Shown piece after piece: positions 17,322 to 26,093 of a stretch of DNA of 64,000 nucleotides. The notes under the pieces were generated by a model. The model did no database searches. It had not been told where the DNA came from and was given only the letters and a program-made list of their open reading frames with translations. Origin of the DNA: Bacteroidetes bacterium HGW-Bacteroidetes-10 (GTDB lineage: Bacteria > Bacteroidota > Bacteroidia > Bacteroidales > UBA932). Each line of letters begins with the position of its first letter. Position 1 is the stretch's first letter. Location: positions 62,001 through 126,000 of the forward strand of contig PHDT01000007.1 of assembly GCA_002842695.1 (NCBI GenBank), given 5' to 3'. The position numbers and the translations under genes were made by a program.

Positions 17322-17432
17322 CCCGTACGGCTGCAACGCGCTGTAAATCAACGAGAGCCACTTTGTCCCCGCGGATCATTCGCGGGGACAAAGTGCTACT
17401 TACAGATAGCCAATTAGTTACAGCCGTGCGGG
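17322..17432. repeat. Nested imperfect palindrome (111 bases)
   Basis: Three arms pair in register: an inner perfect 15-base stem (17359-17373 with 17381-17395, seven-base loop), a middle six-base stem (17341-17346 with 17400-17405) and an outer 12-base stem with one mismatch (17322-17333 with 17421-17432). As RNA or single-stranded DNA this would fold into one long hairpin. It resembles neither a tRNA nor a riboswitch I recognise. Confidence 0.7.
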
Positions 17433-17536
17433 TGCATGAAAAATTGACATTCAACACATACTCAAAACCTTTACCAGGCAATGAAAACGACCTTATGGGC
17501 GCAAGCTTGAAAAACCTTTACCAAAGGCTATCTCCC

Positions 17537-17562
17537 GCCGGGCATATGCCCGGCACCTTTTT
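17537..17562 (+). terminator. Possible intrinsic terminator in the gene-free stretch
   Basis: GCCGGGC and GCCCGGC (17537-17543 and 17548-17554) form a seven-pair stem with loop ATAT, followed by ACC and five T. It could end a plus-strand transcript covering the nested palindrome. No promoter was found for such a transcript. Confidence 0.45.
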
Positions 17563-17691
17563 AATTCTGAAGCAGTATTTCCAAGCCTCTAATTTATGGT
17601 ACCGGCTGCTCCGCAACCGGTGGCGGTGCAGCGCTGCGCGCGCAAAATTGTTGCCTGGCAGAGTTCCTTTTCTCAGTGAATATTATACATG

Positions 17692-17717
17692 AAAAAGAGC
17701 AGTCATAATAACTGCTC
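17692..17717 (-). terminator. Intrinsic terminator after the 17.8-kb gene
   Basis: Read leftwards, GAGCAGT and ACTGCTC (17711-17717 and 17697-17703) form a seven-pair stem with a seven-base loop followed by TTTTT. It lies about 40 bases past the stop at 17755. Confidence 0.8.
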
Positions 17718-17754
17718 TGTAATAAGTGTCGATAAATCAGACTATTCGACGAGG

Positions 17755-18213
17755 TTAAAACCTGTAAGCGAACGAAAATTGTTGTTTGTAGCCCGGGCTC
17801 AGGTTGAATGAGAATGAGTCGAGTTTGCGTTTGTAGCTTTTGGATTTGGCGGCGCCAATTGACCAGAGGGTGATACCTCCGCCCATGGCTGTGATGCCAA
17901 ACGATGTTAGTGCTACGCCGGCAACATATTGTGCTGTAAGTTCGTCGTCGTCGTAATATGAATCGCTGTAAGGGTCGTAGTAAACTTCATTTACGGATTT
18001 GTCGACATAATCTGCAAGGATTCCAATTCCAAGAGTTGTAATAACAGCGCCGCCAATTGTGAGACCAACTCCTGCACGCTTCATCTTATTGAAATTAACA
18101 ACTTTTCTTTCAAAAAGCTCTTGTTGTGAGTTTTGAGTGGTGTAAGCAACCTGAGCCTGAACTGATGTTCCCAGTGCAAAAAATGCCAGAAGTACTAAAA
18201 TGATCTTTTTCAT
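17755..18213 (-). CDS. Hypothetical exported membrane protein
   Basis: A 152-residue protein with a signal peptide (residues 1-20, ending SVQAQ) followed by two hydrophobic glycine-rich segments (about 45-65 and 95-118) flanking an acidic tyrosine-rich loop (YYDPYSDSYYDDDE). The C-terminus ends in aromatic Y-R-F after an amphipathic strand, as in outer-membrane-associated proteins. I do not recognise the family. ATG 18213 was chosen because the promoter element at 18244-18251 lies over a longer possible start. It ends at a good terminator. Confidence 0.7.
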   Translation of the reverse strand: MKKIILVLLAFFALGTSVQAQVAYTTQNSQQELFERKVVNFNKMKRAGVGLTIGGAVITTLGIGILADYVDKSVNEVYYDPYSDSYYDDDELTAQYVAGVALTSFGITAMGGGITLWSIGAAKSKSYKRKLDSFSFNLSPGYKQQFSFAYRF

Positions 18214-18243
18214 ATGTGAGTTAGTAGTATTATGAATTTTCCA

Positions 18244-18251
18244 CAAATATA
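18244..18251 (-). promoter_or_regulatory. Bacteroidetes -7 promoter element for the 17.8-kb gene
   Basis: Minus-strand TATATTTG (TAnnTTTG), directly abutting the stop of the DUF4954 gene and 31 bases above ATG 18213. Confidence 0.6.
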
Positions 18252-20267
18252 TTATTTTTTGACATTTACCTCAGAGGAAACGATGACTTTCTCAAGCCGG
18301 GCAATGAGTTCATTGCCCAGGGCAGTTTTGTCTTCGATGTGCTGGAGGACGGCAGAGACGAAAGGGTTGTTCTCGAATCCGCCGCGCACCTGTTCGAAGT
18401 CCTGACGGCACTCGTCGCGGTCGCCGTCGGCACCAAAGCCGGTCATGGAGGTGAGTGAAAACTCCTTTCGTGCATCTTCATAAACCATTCTGTCGAGCCA
18501 GACAACAGATTTCTGCCACTGAAGAACAATCCCCTTAACCTGTGCGGCGGTGATTGTTTCCGGATTGACACCGTAGAACTCGCCAATCTTTGAGTGAGCC
18601 CATGTCCATTCGTAGTAATAGTAGTTGTTGTGAAGGTTCTCAATGTAAGAGTTGATGTCTCTTAGCTTTGCTATCTCTCCCTTTTCAATTCCGCACATTA
18701 GTTTTTCAATCTCGCTGCGCGGAGCAATGAGCCCCGATATATCTGCCCATTCGCCCAGACCAACTGTGGTGTCGGGTTTAAGTCGCCTGCGGATATCCTC
18801 ATCATTTTCAAGGCTGATTCCCTCCAGCCGTTTGATAATTGAGTTCCCCAGAAACTTGTGGATCGCTGTTTCGTAGAATGTAATCCCGTTGTTAAGAGAT
18901 GAGTTTTTGATTTTTGTGCTCTTGTAAGAGTATAGGTCTGTTGTTTCACCGGAAACCCTTCGAAGCTCCAGCAAGACAGCGCGACCGGTGAGCATTTTCT
19001 GAATAGTATAGGGGCTGAGCAGATTGTAATTAATCTGGTCAAGTTTGCTGGGATCTTTTCGCTTGTCGCGCTTTGGCCACTTCTGTGCGTCGCGGATTGT
19101 TCCCACACTCCTGAGGTTAACCCCGGGAATGAGGTGAGTGGTATTATTTTTCTCAATCAGGTATGAGAACGGGAGCGAACTGGTGTCGGTATTGTTGACG
19201 TGCCTGCCCAGTACAAGGGAGAATGCACCAATGCGCGAGGGCCATAGTATGTATGAGTCTGAGGTGGTCTTTGATCCCCTCTCCAGAATTCCCTGATGAA
19301 TAGGCCCAAGTTTATACATATGGTTGCTCTGGTTTGAACCCGAGCCCGCATTCATAAAGGAGAACATTCCGGCAATAAGAAGGCTCGATTTATGGTGGCT
19401 TACAGTGTATGGACCCGCAAAGACAGCGCATGCCTCTCCGTTTTCTCCGTGGCAGTTGCTGAAAAAGAGTGAGTCGGTGGCAGAGTAGTTTCTTCCAAGC
19501 TGAGTGCTTTGACCTACAAAACATCTGCTGATGGTTGCTCCGCTGTCAAGATGAGCACCCGAAGAGATTATGAAATCTTCGCAGCTCACTCCGTAACCAA
19601 TGTAAACAGGAGCAAAGCTGTTACTGTTAACGCTTCCGTTCACGAGCATAGGTGCCCCCTCCACGGTTGCGGCATCTCCAATTCGCACATTTTTAATGGT
19701 TCCGGTATTGCTGATTTTTACCCCGTTTCCAATTGTTCCACGGTCTGATGTGTGTTTTTCTGCGTAGAACCTCACCAGCTCACGCATCCTTTTTATAAGG
19801 GCCGGTCTGTGCCTGTAGAGAGCCATAATATATGCAAAGTGGGCTGTCAGCTTATCATTTATTGGAACTTCACGGCCGCCGGTCTCATTGAGAACAGCAA
19901 CCTCAATCCCGTTTCCGAATGAGGAGAGGCCCTCTGTGAGAATACGGTCTGCATTCTCAATGATGCAATCCTCCCCAATATCGTAATTTGCTATGTAGTT
20001 ATGGATATTCTCAATGCAGGTATTGTTCCCTACTGAGACATTATGAAGTTTTGCGTGACAGATTCCCGACTGAATCCTCACACCGCCGGGCAGTTCAAAC
20101 CGGGATTCGAACAATCCGAGTTTAATATCTCCTGAAAATGCAGCATCCCAAACTCTTTCGGGTTTAAACTCCGGATGCACCAAAATACGTGACCAGTCCT
20201 GTGAGTGGCATCTCTGCTGCTTGAGTTGCCTGATTTCTTGCTCGTTAATTTGTCTGAAATTTTCCAT
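18252..20267 (-). CDS. DUF4954 family protein with left-handed beta-helix
   Basis: A 671-residue protein of the DUF4954 family common in Bacteroidetes. The middle part (about 55-300) shows short repeated strands with bulky hydrophobics every six residues (for example GNNTCIENIHNYIANYDIGED and IGNGVKISNTGTIKNV-type turns), the signature of a left-handed parallel beta-helix as in UDP-GlcNAc pyrophosphorylase/acyltransferase-like proteins. The C-terminal 250 residues are mostly helical. No function is established and no catalytic residues can be named. It is transcribed divergently from glutaminase. Confidence 0.8.
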   Translation of the reverse strand: MENFRQINEQEIRQLKQQRCHSQDWSRILVHPEFKPERVWDAAFSGDIKLGLFESRFELPGGVRIQSGICHAKLHNVSVGNNTCIENIHNYIANYDIGEDCIIENADRILTEGLSSFGNGIEVAVLNETGGREVPINDKLTAHFAYIMALYRHRPALIKRMRELVRFYAEKHTSDRGTIGNGVKISNTGTIKNVRIGDAATVEGAPMLVNGSVNSNSFAPVYIGYGVSCEDFIISSGAHLDSGATISRCFVGQSTQLGRNYSATDSLFFSNCHGENGEACAVFAGPYTVSHHKSSLLIAGMFSFMNAGSGSNQSNHMYKLGPIHQGILERGSKTTSDSYILWPSRIGAFSLVLGRHVNNTDTSSLPFSYLIEKNNTTHLIPGVNLRSVGTIRDAQKWPKRDKRKDPSKLDQINYNLLSPYTIQKMLTGRAVLLELRRVSGETTDLYSYKSTKIKNSSLNNGITFYETAIHKFLGNSIIKRLEGISLENDEDIRRRLKPDTTVGLGEWADISGLIAPRSEIEKLMCGIEKGEIAKLRDINSYIENLHNNYYYYEWTWAHSKIGEFYGVNPETITAAQVKGIVLQWQKSVVWLDRMVYEDARKEFSLTSMTGFGADGDRDECRQDFEQVRGGFENNPFVSAVLQHIEDKTALGNELIARLEKVIVSSEVNVKK

Positions 20268-20292
20268 AAACGAATTTAGGAAAAATTTCGGC

Positions 20293-20300
20293 TATATTTG
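20293..20300 (+). promoter_or_regulatory. Bacteroidetes -7 promoter element for glutaminase
   Basis: TATATTTG, exact TAnnTTTG match, 14 bases before the ATG at 20315. Confidence 0.6.
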
Positions 20301-20314
20301 TAAAAAAGAAGAAG

Positions 20315-21229
20315 ATGCAGTACAGGCAAATCATTGAGCGCATTTACGATGAGTTGAAGGACTACACCGGTCACGGCAAGGTTGCCGGCTATATTCCCGC
20401 ACTTTCAAAGGTCAATCCGCACTCATTTGGAATAACAGTGGCAACACTTGACGGAGAGATTTTTTCGGCGGGGGATTCCGGGGGAAGATTCACAATTCAG
20501 AGTATCTCCAAGGTCTTCACGCTGGCAATGGTGAGCCGTCATATGGGAAACAGGCTGTGGGAGATTGTGGGCCGCGAACCCTCAGGTACGGCATTCAACT
20601 CGCTCATCCAGCTCGAGCAGGAAAAGGGAATCCCCCGCAACCCATTCATTAACGCCGGAGCACTTGTGATTACAGACCGCCTGATGACCCTTTACGACGA
20701 TCCAAAAAAGGATCTTCTCACATTTGTAAGAGAGCTTAGCGGAAACTCTGGCCTGGATTATGACAAAGAGGTAGCACTTTCAGAGATAGAGCATTCATAC
20801 AGAAACCTTGCCCTCGCAAACTTCGTCAAAAGTTTTGGCAATATTCACAACGATCCTCAGGAGCTGATAAACACATACTGCCACCAGTGCAGCATCAGCA
20901 TGAATACAGAGGAGCTGGCAAAATCCTTCCTCTTCCTTGCCAGCGGCGGAGTAATTCCTTCCAGCGGGCAGAGAGTATGCGGAACAAGGAGTTCAAAAAG
21001 GCTGAATGCCCTTATGCTCACCTGCGGACTCTACAACGAGTCGGGAGATTTTGCCTACAGGGTGGGACTTCCGGGTAAGAGTGGTGTGGGCGGAGGTGTT
21101 GTTGCAGTAATCCCCGGCCGACTCGCAATTGCAGTATGGAGCCCGGAGCTAAACAGCAACGGCAACTCATACAGGGGCATAGAGGCCCTTGAGAGGTTTA
21201 CTACATACCTGGGTGTATCTGTGTTTTAA
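20315..21229 (+). CDS. glsA: Glutaminase A
   Basis: A 304-residue serine-dependent glutaminase that hydrolyses glutamine to glutamate and ammonia in the cytosol. The beta-lactamase-like active site shows S63-x-x-K66 in IQSISKVFTLAM, Tyr26 (GYIPAL), NPFINAGALV near 110 and the C-terminal GKSGVGGGVVAVIPG loop. Length is normal. In many bacteria it serves nitrogen release or acid resistance; the neighbours here do not specify which. Confidence 0.95.
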   Translation: MQYRQIIERIYDELKDYTGHGKVAGYIPALSKVNPHSFGITVATLDGEIFSAGDSGGRFTIQSISKVFTLAMVSRHMGNRLWEIVGREPSGTAFNSLIQLEQEKGIPRNPFINAGALVITDRLMTLYDDPKKDLLTFVRELSGNSGLDYDKEVALSEIEHSYRNLALANFVKSFGNIHNDPQELINTYCHQCSISMNTEELAKSFLFLASGGVIPSSGQRVCGTRSSKRLNALMLTCGLYNESGDFAYRVGLPGKSGVGGGVVAVIPGRLAIAVWSPELNSNGNSYRGIEALERFTTYLGVSVF

Positions 21230-21306
21230 CCCGGAACAGGAATCCGCCACGTACCTGAACTGAAATCTGCCATTTAACTAAATTGAAAACGTCAAAAATT
21301 CAGAAT

Positions 21307-23985
21307 ATGAAAAACTTCACTCTTCAGAACTCTTTAAAATTTTTGCTGACAACCCTGTTTTTACTCTCGGTGGTAATACCCGCAGAGGCGCAGAAGTCAG
21401 CGGCAAAGAATCAGCAAGCCAGAGAAAAGGGGAAACAGACACAGGCTCAGATTGTAAAAAAGAGCCTTGGTGTTGACGACATTGTAAAGTGGAACAGAAT
21501 CACTCAAATGCAGATTTCGCCAGACGGAAAAAGCATCGCTGCCATCATTGAGCCATGGAAGGGCACTTCTTATGCAAGGCTTTACGACAAAGAGGGCAGA
21601 GAGCTCTTCTCATCTGATTCAGTTAAAAGCATTTACTTCACCCCGGAGAGCGACTATTTTGTGATGCACCGCCAGGGTAAGAAGAACGGAAAGCTCATTA
21701 TCTATTCAGTTAAGGAGAAGAGAAGCACACAGATTGATTCAGTAAGCAAATTCACTTCGTTTCCTGAGTGGGGAACATGGGTTGCCCTCTCATCAAAGGA
21801 TTCAACGCTCAGGTTTGCAGACCTGAAATCGGGCAATCAGAAAATTTACAAGAAGGTAAGCGCAGAGGCCTATGCAAAAAAGAGGCCTGCAGGGCTGATT
21901 CTCACCGCAGGCAGGCTGATTCTTGTAAATGCCGCAGAGGGAACAGAGGTGGAGCTGTCAGAGCTTAAAAAAGCAGACAAACTCGCAATTTCCGAGAATG
22001 GAATTTCTATGGCCTGGGTATCCGGGGGAAAGCTGGTTGTAAGAAGAGATAATGTTGAGAGGTTAATTACAAAAGGGGAGAAACCGCTCCCTGAGGGATG
22101 GGTAATTCCTTCTTACACAACTCTAAAGTTTTCTGAAAACGGGGAGAAGCTCTATTTTGGAACAGCCCCGGCACCGCGCACAAAGGATACTTCGGTTGTG
22201 AAGGGAGAGTGGCCTGTTGTTCAGGTATGGAGCTGGAAAGAGAAGGTTCAGTTTACCACTCAGGTTATTGAGAAAGAGAGCGACAAAAAGAGAACCTATA
22301 CTGCTGTATACAATTTTGGAACAGATATGACCGTACAGCTCGAAAATAAAAGTACAGGCCGGGTAATTACCGGAGATAAGGGAAATTCAGACTATGTGGT
22401 TACTCTCTCAGATGATAGATACAGACTTGAGGAGATGTGGGAGGGAAGAGTAAGATATGATATTCACCTTACAAACACTCTACTTGACAGATCTGTGCCT
22501 GTTGCTCAGGGCGTTGCAGGACAGGTGAGGTTCTCTCCAAAGGGAAACTGGGTTTACTGGTACAGTGAACCGGACAGCTCATGGTTTGCATGGTCTGTAA
22601 GTGCTCTTAAAGGGGGAAAGATTACAAACCCGGCCCGGATCAAGGCATTTGACGAGGATAATGATGTTCCCGATATGCCTTCGTCATACGGGGCTGCCGG
22701 ATGGAACGAGGATGAATCGGCCTTTTTTGTATACGATAAATTTGATATGTGGAGGGTAGATCCAACGGGGGCAGCCGAGCCTCAGAGGGTAACCCGTAAC
22801 GGCCGCGAAAAGGGTATTGTCTACAGGGCTGAATTGCTTGTTAAGGAGAAGGAGTATATCGATGAAAAAATGGATCTGCTCTTCTCTGCATTTGATGTGA
22901 AAAGTAAAGATTACGGCTTTGCAATTCTTAAGGCCGGCTTTGTAAAAGAGCCTGTGATGATGGTTTCCGGCCCGTTTTCGTTGGGTGGTGCTGTTAAGGC
23001 AAAAGAGAGCGGAGAGATTATTTTTACAAAGGAGAATTTTACAACCGCCCCGGATATATGGGTTAGTGACCTCTCATTCAGACAGCAGAAAAAAATTACT
23101 GACATAAATCCTCAGCAGAATGAATTTGTTTGGGGAACGGCAGAGCTTGTTAAATGGACCTCTCTAGATGGCAGGGAGATGGAGGGTGTTGTTTATAAAC
23201 CTGAGAACTTTGATCCTTCAAAAAAATATCCTCTGATAGTAAATTTCTACGACCGTAACTCTTCAACATTAAATACATACAGAACTCCTGAGGCACACCG
23301 CTCTACCATTGATTACCATATGTATAACAGCAATGGTTATGTTATTTTTAATCCCGATATCGTTTACAGGGATGGTTATCCGGGTGAAAGCGCATACAAT
23401 TGCGTTATGCCGGGAGTGGCTTCGCTCATTAAGGAGGGATATATTAATGAAAAGAGCATTGGAGCTCAGGGACACAGCTGGGGAGGTTATCAGGTTGCAT
23501 ACCTGGCCACCAGAACAAATCTGTTTGCTGCAATTGAGTCGGGCGCACCGGTTGTTAACATGTTCAGCGCATATGGCGGAATCCGATGGGGTACCGGCCA
23601 CAACCGCTCTTTCCAGTATGAACATCAGCAGAGCAGAATTGGAAAGACACCATGGGAGGCGCATCAGCGTTATATTGAGAACTCTCCGCTCTTCACAATG
23701 GACAAGGTGACAACACCAATTCTCATAATGCATAATGACAAGGACGGACACGTTCCGTGGTATCAGGGCATTGAGTATTTTGTTGCTCTCAAGAGATTGC
23801 AGAAACCTGTATGGCTTCTCAACTATTCGGGTGAGGTTCACTGGCCTCAGAAAATTGAGAACAAGATGGATTTTCAGCGCAGGATGATGCAGTTTTTTGA
23901 CCACTATCTGAAGGGGGAAAAGATGCCAAAATGGATGGATGAAGGATTAAGTGCTGTCGATCTTGATTTTGAGCTTGGTTATTGA
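21307..23985 (+). CDS. S9 family prolyl-oligopeptidase-like peptidase (exported)
   Basis: An 892-residue exported serine peptidase. Signal peptide near residues 10-30 (ending in AEAQ) is followed by a lysine-rich linker, a beta-propeller-like region (to about 600) and an alpha/beta-hydrolase domain. The catalytic triad is visible: nucleophile in GHSWGGYQ (about residue 723), Asp in NDKDGHVPW (about 815) and His in SGEVHWPQ. S9 enzymes cleave short peptides, often after proline or in dipeptide steps. ATG 21307 was chosen over a TTG 24 bases upstream. Together with the C69 enzyme it suggests growth on peptides. Confidence 0.9.
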   Translation: MKNFTLQNSLKFLLTTLFLLSVVIPAEAQKSAAKNQQAREKGKQTQAQIVKKSLGVDDIVKWNRITQMQISPDGKSIAAIIEPWKGTSYARLYDKEGRELFSSDSVKSIYFTPESDYFVMHRQGKKNGKLIIYSVKEKRSTQIDSVSKFTSFPEWGTWVALSSKDSTLRFADLKSGNQKIYKKVSAEAYAKKRPAGLILTAGRLILVNAAEGTEVELSELKKADKLAISENGISMAWVSGGKLVVRRDNVERLITKGEKPLPEGWVIPSYTTLKFSENGEKLYFGTAPAPRTKDTSVVKGEWPVVQVWSWKEKVQFTTQVIEKESDKKRTYTAVYNFGTDMTVQLENKSTGRVITGDKGNSDYVVTLSDDRYRLEEMWEGRVRYDIHLTNTLLDRSVPVAQGVAGQVRFSPKGNWVYWYSEPDSSWFAWSVSALKGGKITNPARIKAFDEDNDVPDMPSSYGAAGWNEDESAFFVYDKFDMWRVDPTGAAEPQRVTRNGREKGIVYRAELLVKEKEYIDEKMDLLFSAFDVKSKDYGFAILKAGFVKEPVMMVSGPFSLGGAVKAKESGEIIFTKENFTTAPDIWVSDLSFRQQKKITDINPQQNEFVWGTAELVKWTSLDGREMEGVVYKPENFDPSKKYPLIVNFYDRNSSTLNTYRTPEAHRSTIDYHMYNSNGYVIFNPDIVYRDGYPGESAYNCVMPGVASLIKEGYINEKSIGAQGHSWGGYQVAYLATRTNLFAAIESGAPVVNMFSAYGGIRWGTGHNRSFQYEHQQSRIGKTPWEAHQRYIENSPLFTMDKVTTPILIMHNDKDGHVPWYQGIEYFVALKRLQKPVWLLNYSGEVHWPQKIENKMDFQRRMMQFFDHYLKGEKMPKWMDEGLSAVDLDFELGY

Positions 23986-23995
23986 TATATTTTTT

Positions 23996-24003
23996 TATCT
24001 TTG
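23996..24003 (+). promoter_or_regulatory. Bacteroidetes -7 promoter element for the nrfHA operon
   Basis: TATCTTTG, exact TAnnTTTG match, 22 bases before the nrfH ATG and 11 bases after the stop of the S9 peptidase. Confidence 0.6.
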
Positions 24004-24025
24004 TTAAGGATCAAAAGAGAAGACT

Positions 24026-24592
24026 ATGGAAGTTACTTTTCCAAAGAGACTGGTTGTCCCTGTTGTTGTACTCTTAGGAGCTGCGGCAGGCTTTTTCATC
24101 TATCTGATGTATGTTGCCAGAATGCCCTCTTATCTGTCGGACGATCCTTCGGCATGTGTCAATTGCCATATTATGGCTCCCTATTATCAGTCGTGGCAGA
24201 AGAGTTCCCATCAGGCATGGGCAACATGTAACGAGTGCCATGTGCCTCATGACAATGTCTTTCGTCAGTACGCATTCAAGGCAAAGGACGGACTCTTTCA
24301 TGCATCTGTTTTTACTCTCAGGATGGAACCTCAGGTACTCAGACCGAGGGAGGAGAGCTATGGTGTTATTATGGAGAACTGCATAAGGTGCCATACTCAG
24401 CTTAACACAGAATTTGTAAAGACAGGAATGCTCAGTTATGCCGATACACAGAAGGGAATGGGTAAGGCTTGCTGGGATTGCCACAGGGAGGTCCCTCACG
24501 GCAGATTGTCAAATCTGGCAATGAGTCCAAATGCAATTGTTCCGCTTCCTGCATCTCCTGTCCCTCAGTGGTTAAAAAAGATAATGCAATAA
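24026..24592 (+). CDS. nrfH: Cytochrome c nitrite reductase small subunit NrfH
   Basis: A 188-residue membrane-anchored tetraheme cytochrome c of the NapC/NirT family. One N-terminal helix (about 8-30) is followed by four heme-binding motifs: CVNCH, CNECH, CIRCH and CWDCH. NrfH takes electrons from menaquinol and passes them to NrfA in the periplasm. It leads an operon nrfH-nrfA-resB-ccsA with a ten-base gap to nrfA. Confidence 0.95.
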   Translation: MEVTFPKRLVVPVVVLLGAAAGFFIYLMYVARMPSYLSDDPSACVNCHIMAPYYQSWQKSSHQAWATCNECHVPHDNVFRQYAFKAKDGLFHASVFTLRMEPQVLRPREESYGVIMENCIRCHTQLNTEFVKTGMLSYADTQKGMGKACWDCHREVPHGRLSNLAMSPNAIVPLPASPVPQWLKKIMQ

Positions 24593-24602
24593 AACCGATA
24601 CC

Positions 24603-26093
24603 ATGAAACTTAAACATTTCATTGAAAAACGTAAAGGCCTGCTAATGTGGGTGCTTTTTGGAGGAACTATGATTATAGTATTTCTCCTTGGACTTCTTGC
24701 CGCCTCTGTAAACGAGAGACGCGCAGAGATTGCCACCCTCTTTTCGAACAAAAGGGTTGATATTACAGGAATAGAGCCCCGTAATGAGATCTGGGGCGAA
24801 AACTATCCCCGTGAATTCGAAACATGGCAAAAAACTGCAGATACATCTTTCCAGAGCAAGCATAACGGGAATAAATTTGTCGATGTACTGGAGCAAAGGC
24901 CGGAGATGGTAGTTCTCTGGGCAGGATATGCATTCTCTCAGGATTACTCGGCTCCGCGGGGTCACTCGCATGCTCTTGACGATATGCGCAACTCTCTCAG
25001 AACCGGAGCTCCAATGACGGCAGAGGAGGGACCTCAGCCTGCAACCTGCTGGGCCTGCAAGAGTCCTGATGTTCCAAGAATGATGGCAGAGGTTGGAATA
25101 GAAAATTTCTACTCTAAGAAATGGGCTGCTTTTGGCCACGAAATAGTTAACACAATAGGCTGCGCAGATTGTCACAATCCGCAGAACATGAACATTAACA
25201 TATCACGCCCTGCTCTTGCCGAGGCATATAACAGGATGGGAATGGATATTGGAAAATCTTCAATTCAGGACCTCCGCTCCCTCGCATGTGCTCAGTGTCA
25301 CGTAGAGTACTATTTCAAGGGCGATGGAAAGTACCTTACATTTCCGTGGGATAAGGGTATGACTGTTGAGGCAATAGAGGAGTATTACGACGAGGCCGGC
25401 TTTACAGACTGGACTCACAAACTAAGCAAGGCACCAATGCTCAAGGCTCAGCACCCCGATTATGAGATTTTCAAACTTGGACCTCACGCTCAGAGAGGAC
25501 TCTCATGTGCAGATTGCCATATGCCTTACAAAACAGATGGTGCTATCAAATACAGCGACCACCAGCTTGTCTCTCCTGTTTTGAACATTGACCGCACATG
25601 CCAGAGCTGTCACCGCGACAGTAAGGAGAACCTGATGAAGTATATCTACGAATATCAGGATAAAGTACTGGAGATTCGCGACAGAGTCGAAAAAGAGCTT
25701 GTAAGGGCGCATGTGGGTGCAAAATATGCATGGGATAACGGAGCCAGCGAAAAGCAGATGGAACCCGTACTCAAGCAGCTCAGAGCAGCACAGTGGAGAT
25801 GGGACTTTGCTGTTGCTTCGCACGGAGCATCATTCCACGCACCGGTTGAGACTCAGAGAATTCTTGCCCATTCACTTGACAGAAGCTATCAGGCACAGCT
25901 GGAGGTTCAGAAGGTGCTGGCATCGCTGGGTGTAAAGGGCGAAATTCCAACACCTGATATTTCTACAAAAGAGAAGGCTCAGGAGTATATTGGACTTGAC
26001 ATGAAAGAGCTTCGCGCTAAAAAAGAGGTATTCACATCTACAATCGTTCCTCAATGGCTGGAGAAAGCAAAGGCAAACAAGAGACTTTTATAA
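24603..26093 (+). CDS. nrfA: Ammonia-forming cytochrome c nitrite reductase NrfA
   Basis: A 496-residue pentaheme nitrite reductase that reduces nitrite to ammonium with six electrons; known NrfA enzymes also reduce sulfite and hydroxylamine. The active-site heme motif CWACK carries the characteristic lysine ligand, and the other four are CADCH, CAQCH, CADCH and CQSCH. The calcium/active-site neighbourhood CHVEYYF and the KAQHPDYE segment with the catalytic histidine are present. An N-terminal hydrophobic helix (about 12-35) acts as export signal or anchor. The 3' end overlaps the resB start by 40 bases. Confidence 0.96.
   Translation: MKLKHFIEKRKGLLMWVLFGGTMIIVFLLGLLAASVNERRAEIATLFSNKRVDITGIEPRNEIWGENYPREFETWQKTADTSFQSKHNGNKFVDVLEQRPEMVVLWAGYAFSQDYSAPRGHSHALDDMRNSLRTGAPMTAEEGPQPATCWACKSPDVPRMMAEVGIENFYSKKWAAFGHEIVNTIGCADCHNPQNMNINISRPALAEAYNRMGMDIGKSSIQDLRSLACAQCHVEYYFKGDGKYLTFPWDKGMTVEAIEEYYDEAGFTDWTHKLSKAPMLKAQHPDYEIFKLGPHAQRGLSCADCHMPYKTDGAIKYSDHQLVSPVLNIDRTCQSCHRDSKENLMKYIYEYQDKVLEIRDRVEKELVRAHVGAKYAWDNGASEKQMEPVLKQLRAAQWRWDFAVASHGASFHAPVETQRILAHSLDRSYQAQLEVQKVLASLGVKGEIPTPDISTKEKAQEYIGLDMKELRAKKEVFTSTIVPQWLEKAKANKRLL

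Larger units (their letters stand above)
17085..17691. repeat. Gene-free stretch rich in inverted repeats
   Basis: About 600 bases between two terminators with no convincing gene. It contains, in order, a long-range 22-base inverted repeat (17121-17142 and 17228-17249), a nested hairpin (17322-17432), a 13-base direct repeat (17464-17476 and 17511-17523), a short GC-rich palindrome followed by T residues (17537-17562), and further GC-rich palindromes (17601-17637). Part of it (about 17320-17440 and 17530-17650) is visibly richer in G+C than its surroundings. No transposase is present; it may be a remnant of a mobile element or a structured RNA. Confidence 0.6.

Noticed and set aside
17464-17523. 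CRISPR-like repeat pair
   Set aside because: Only two copies of a 13-base word, no further units, no palindromic repeat and no cas gene.
17246-17692. A 148-codon open frame in the repeat-rich stretch
   Set aside because: It runs straight through the nested palindrome and the terminator-like hairpin, has no recognisable domain and lacks a promoter, so it is probably open by chance.
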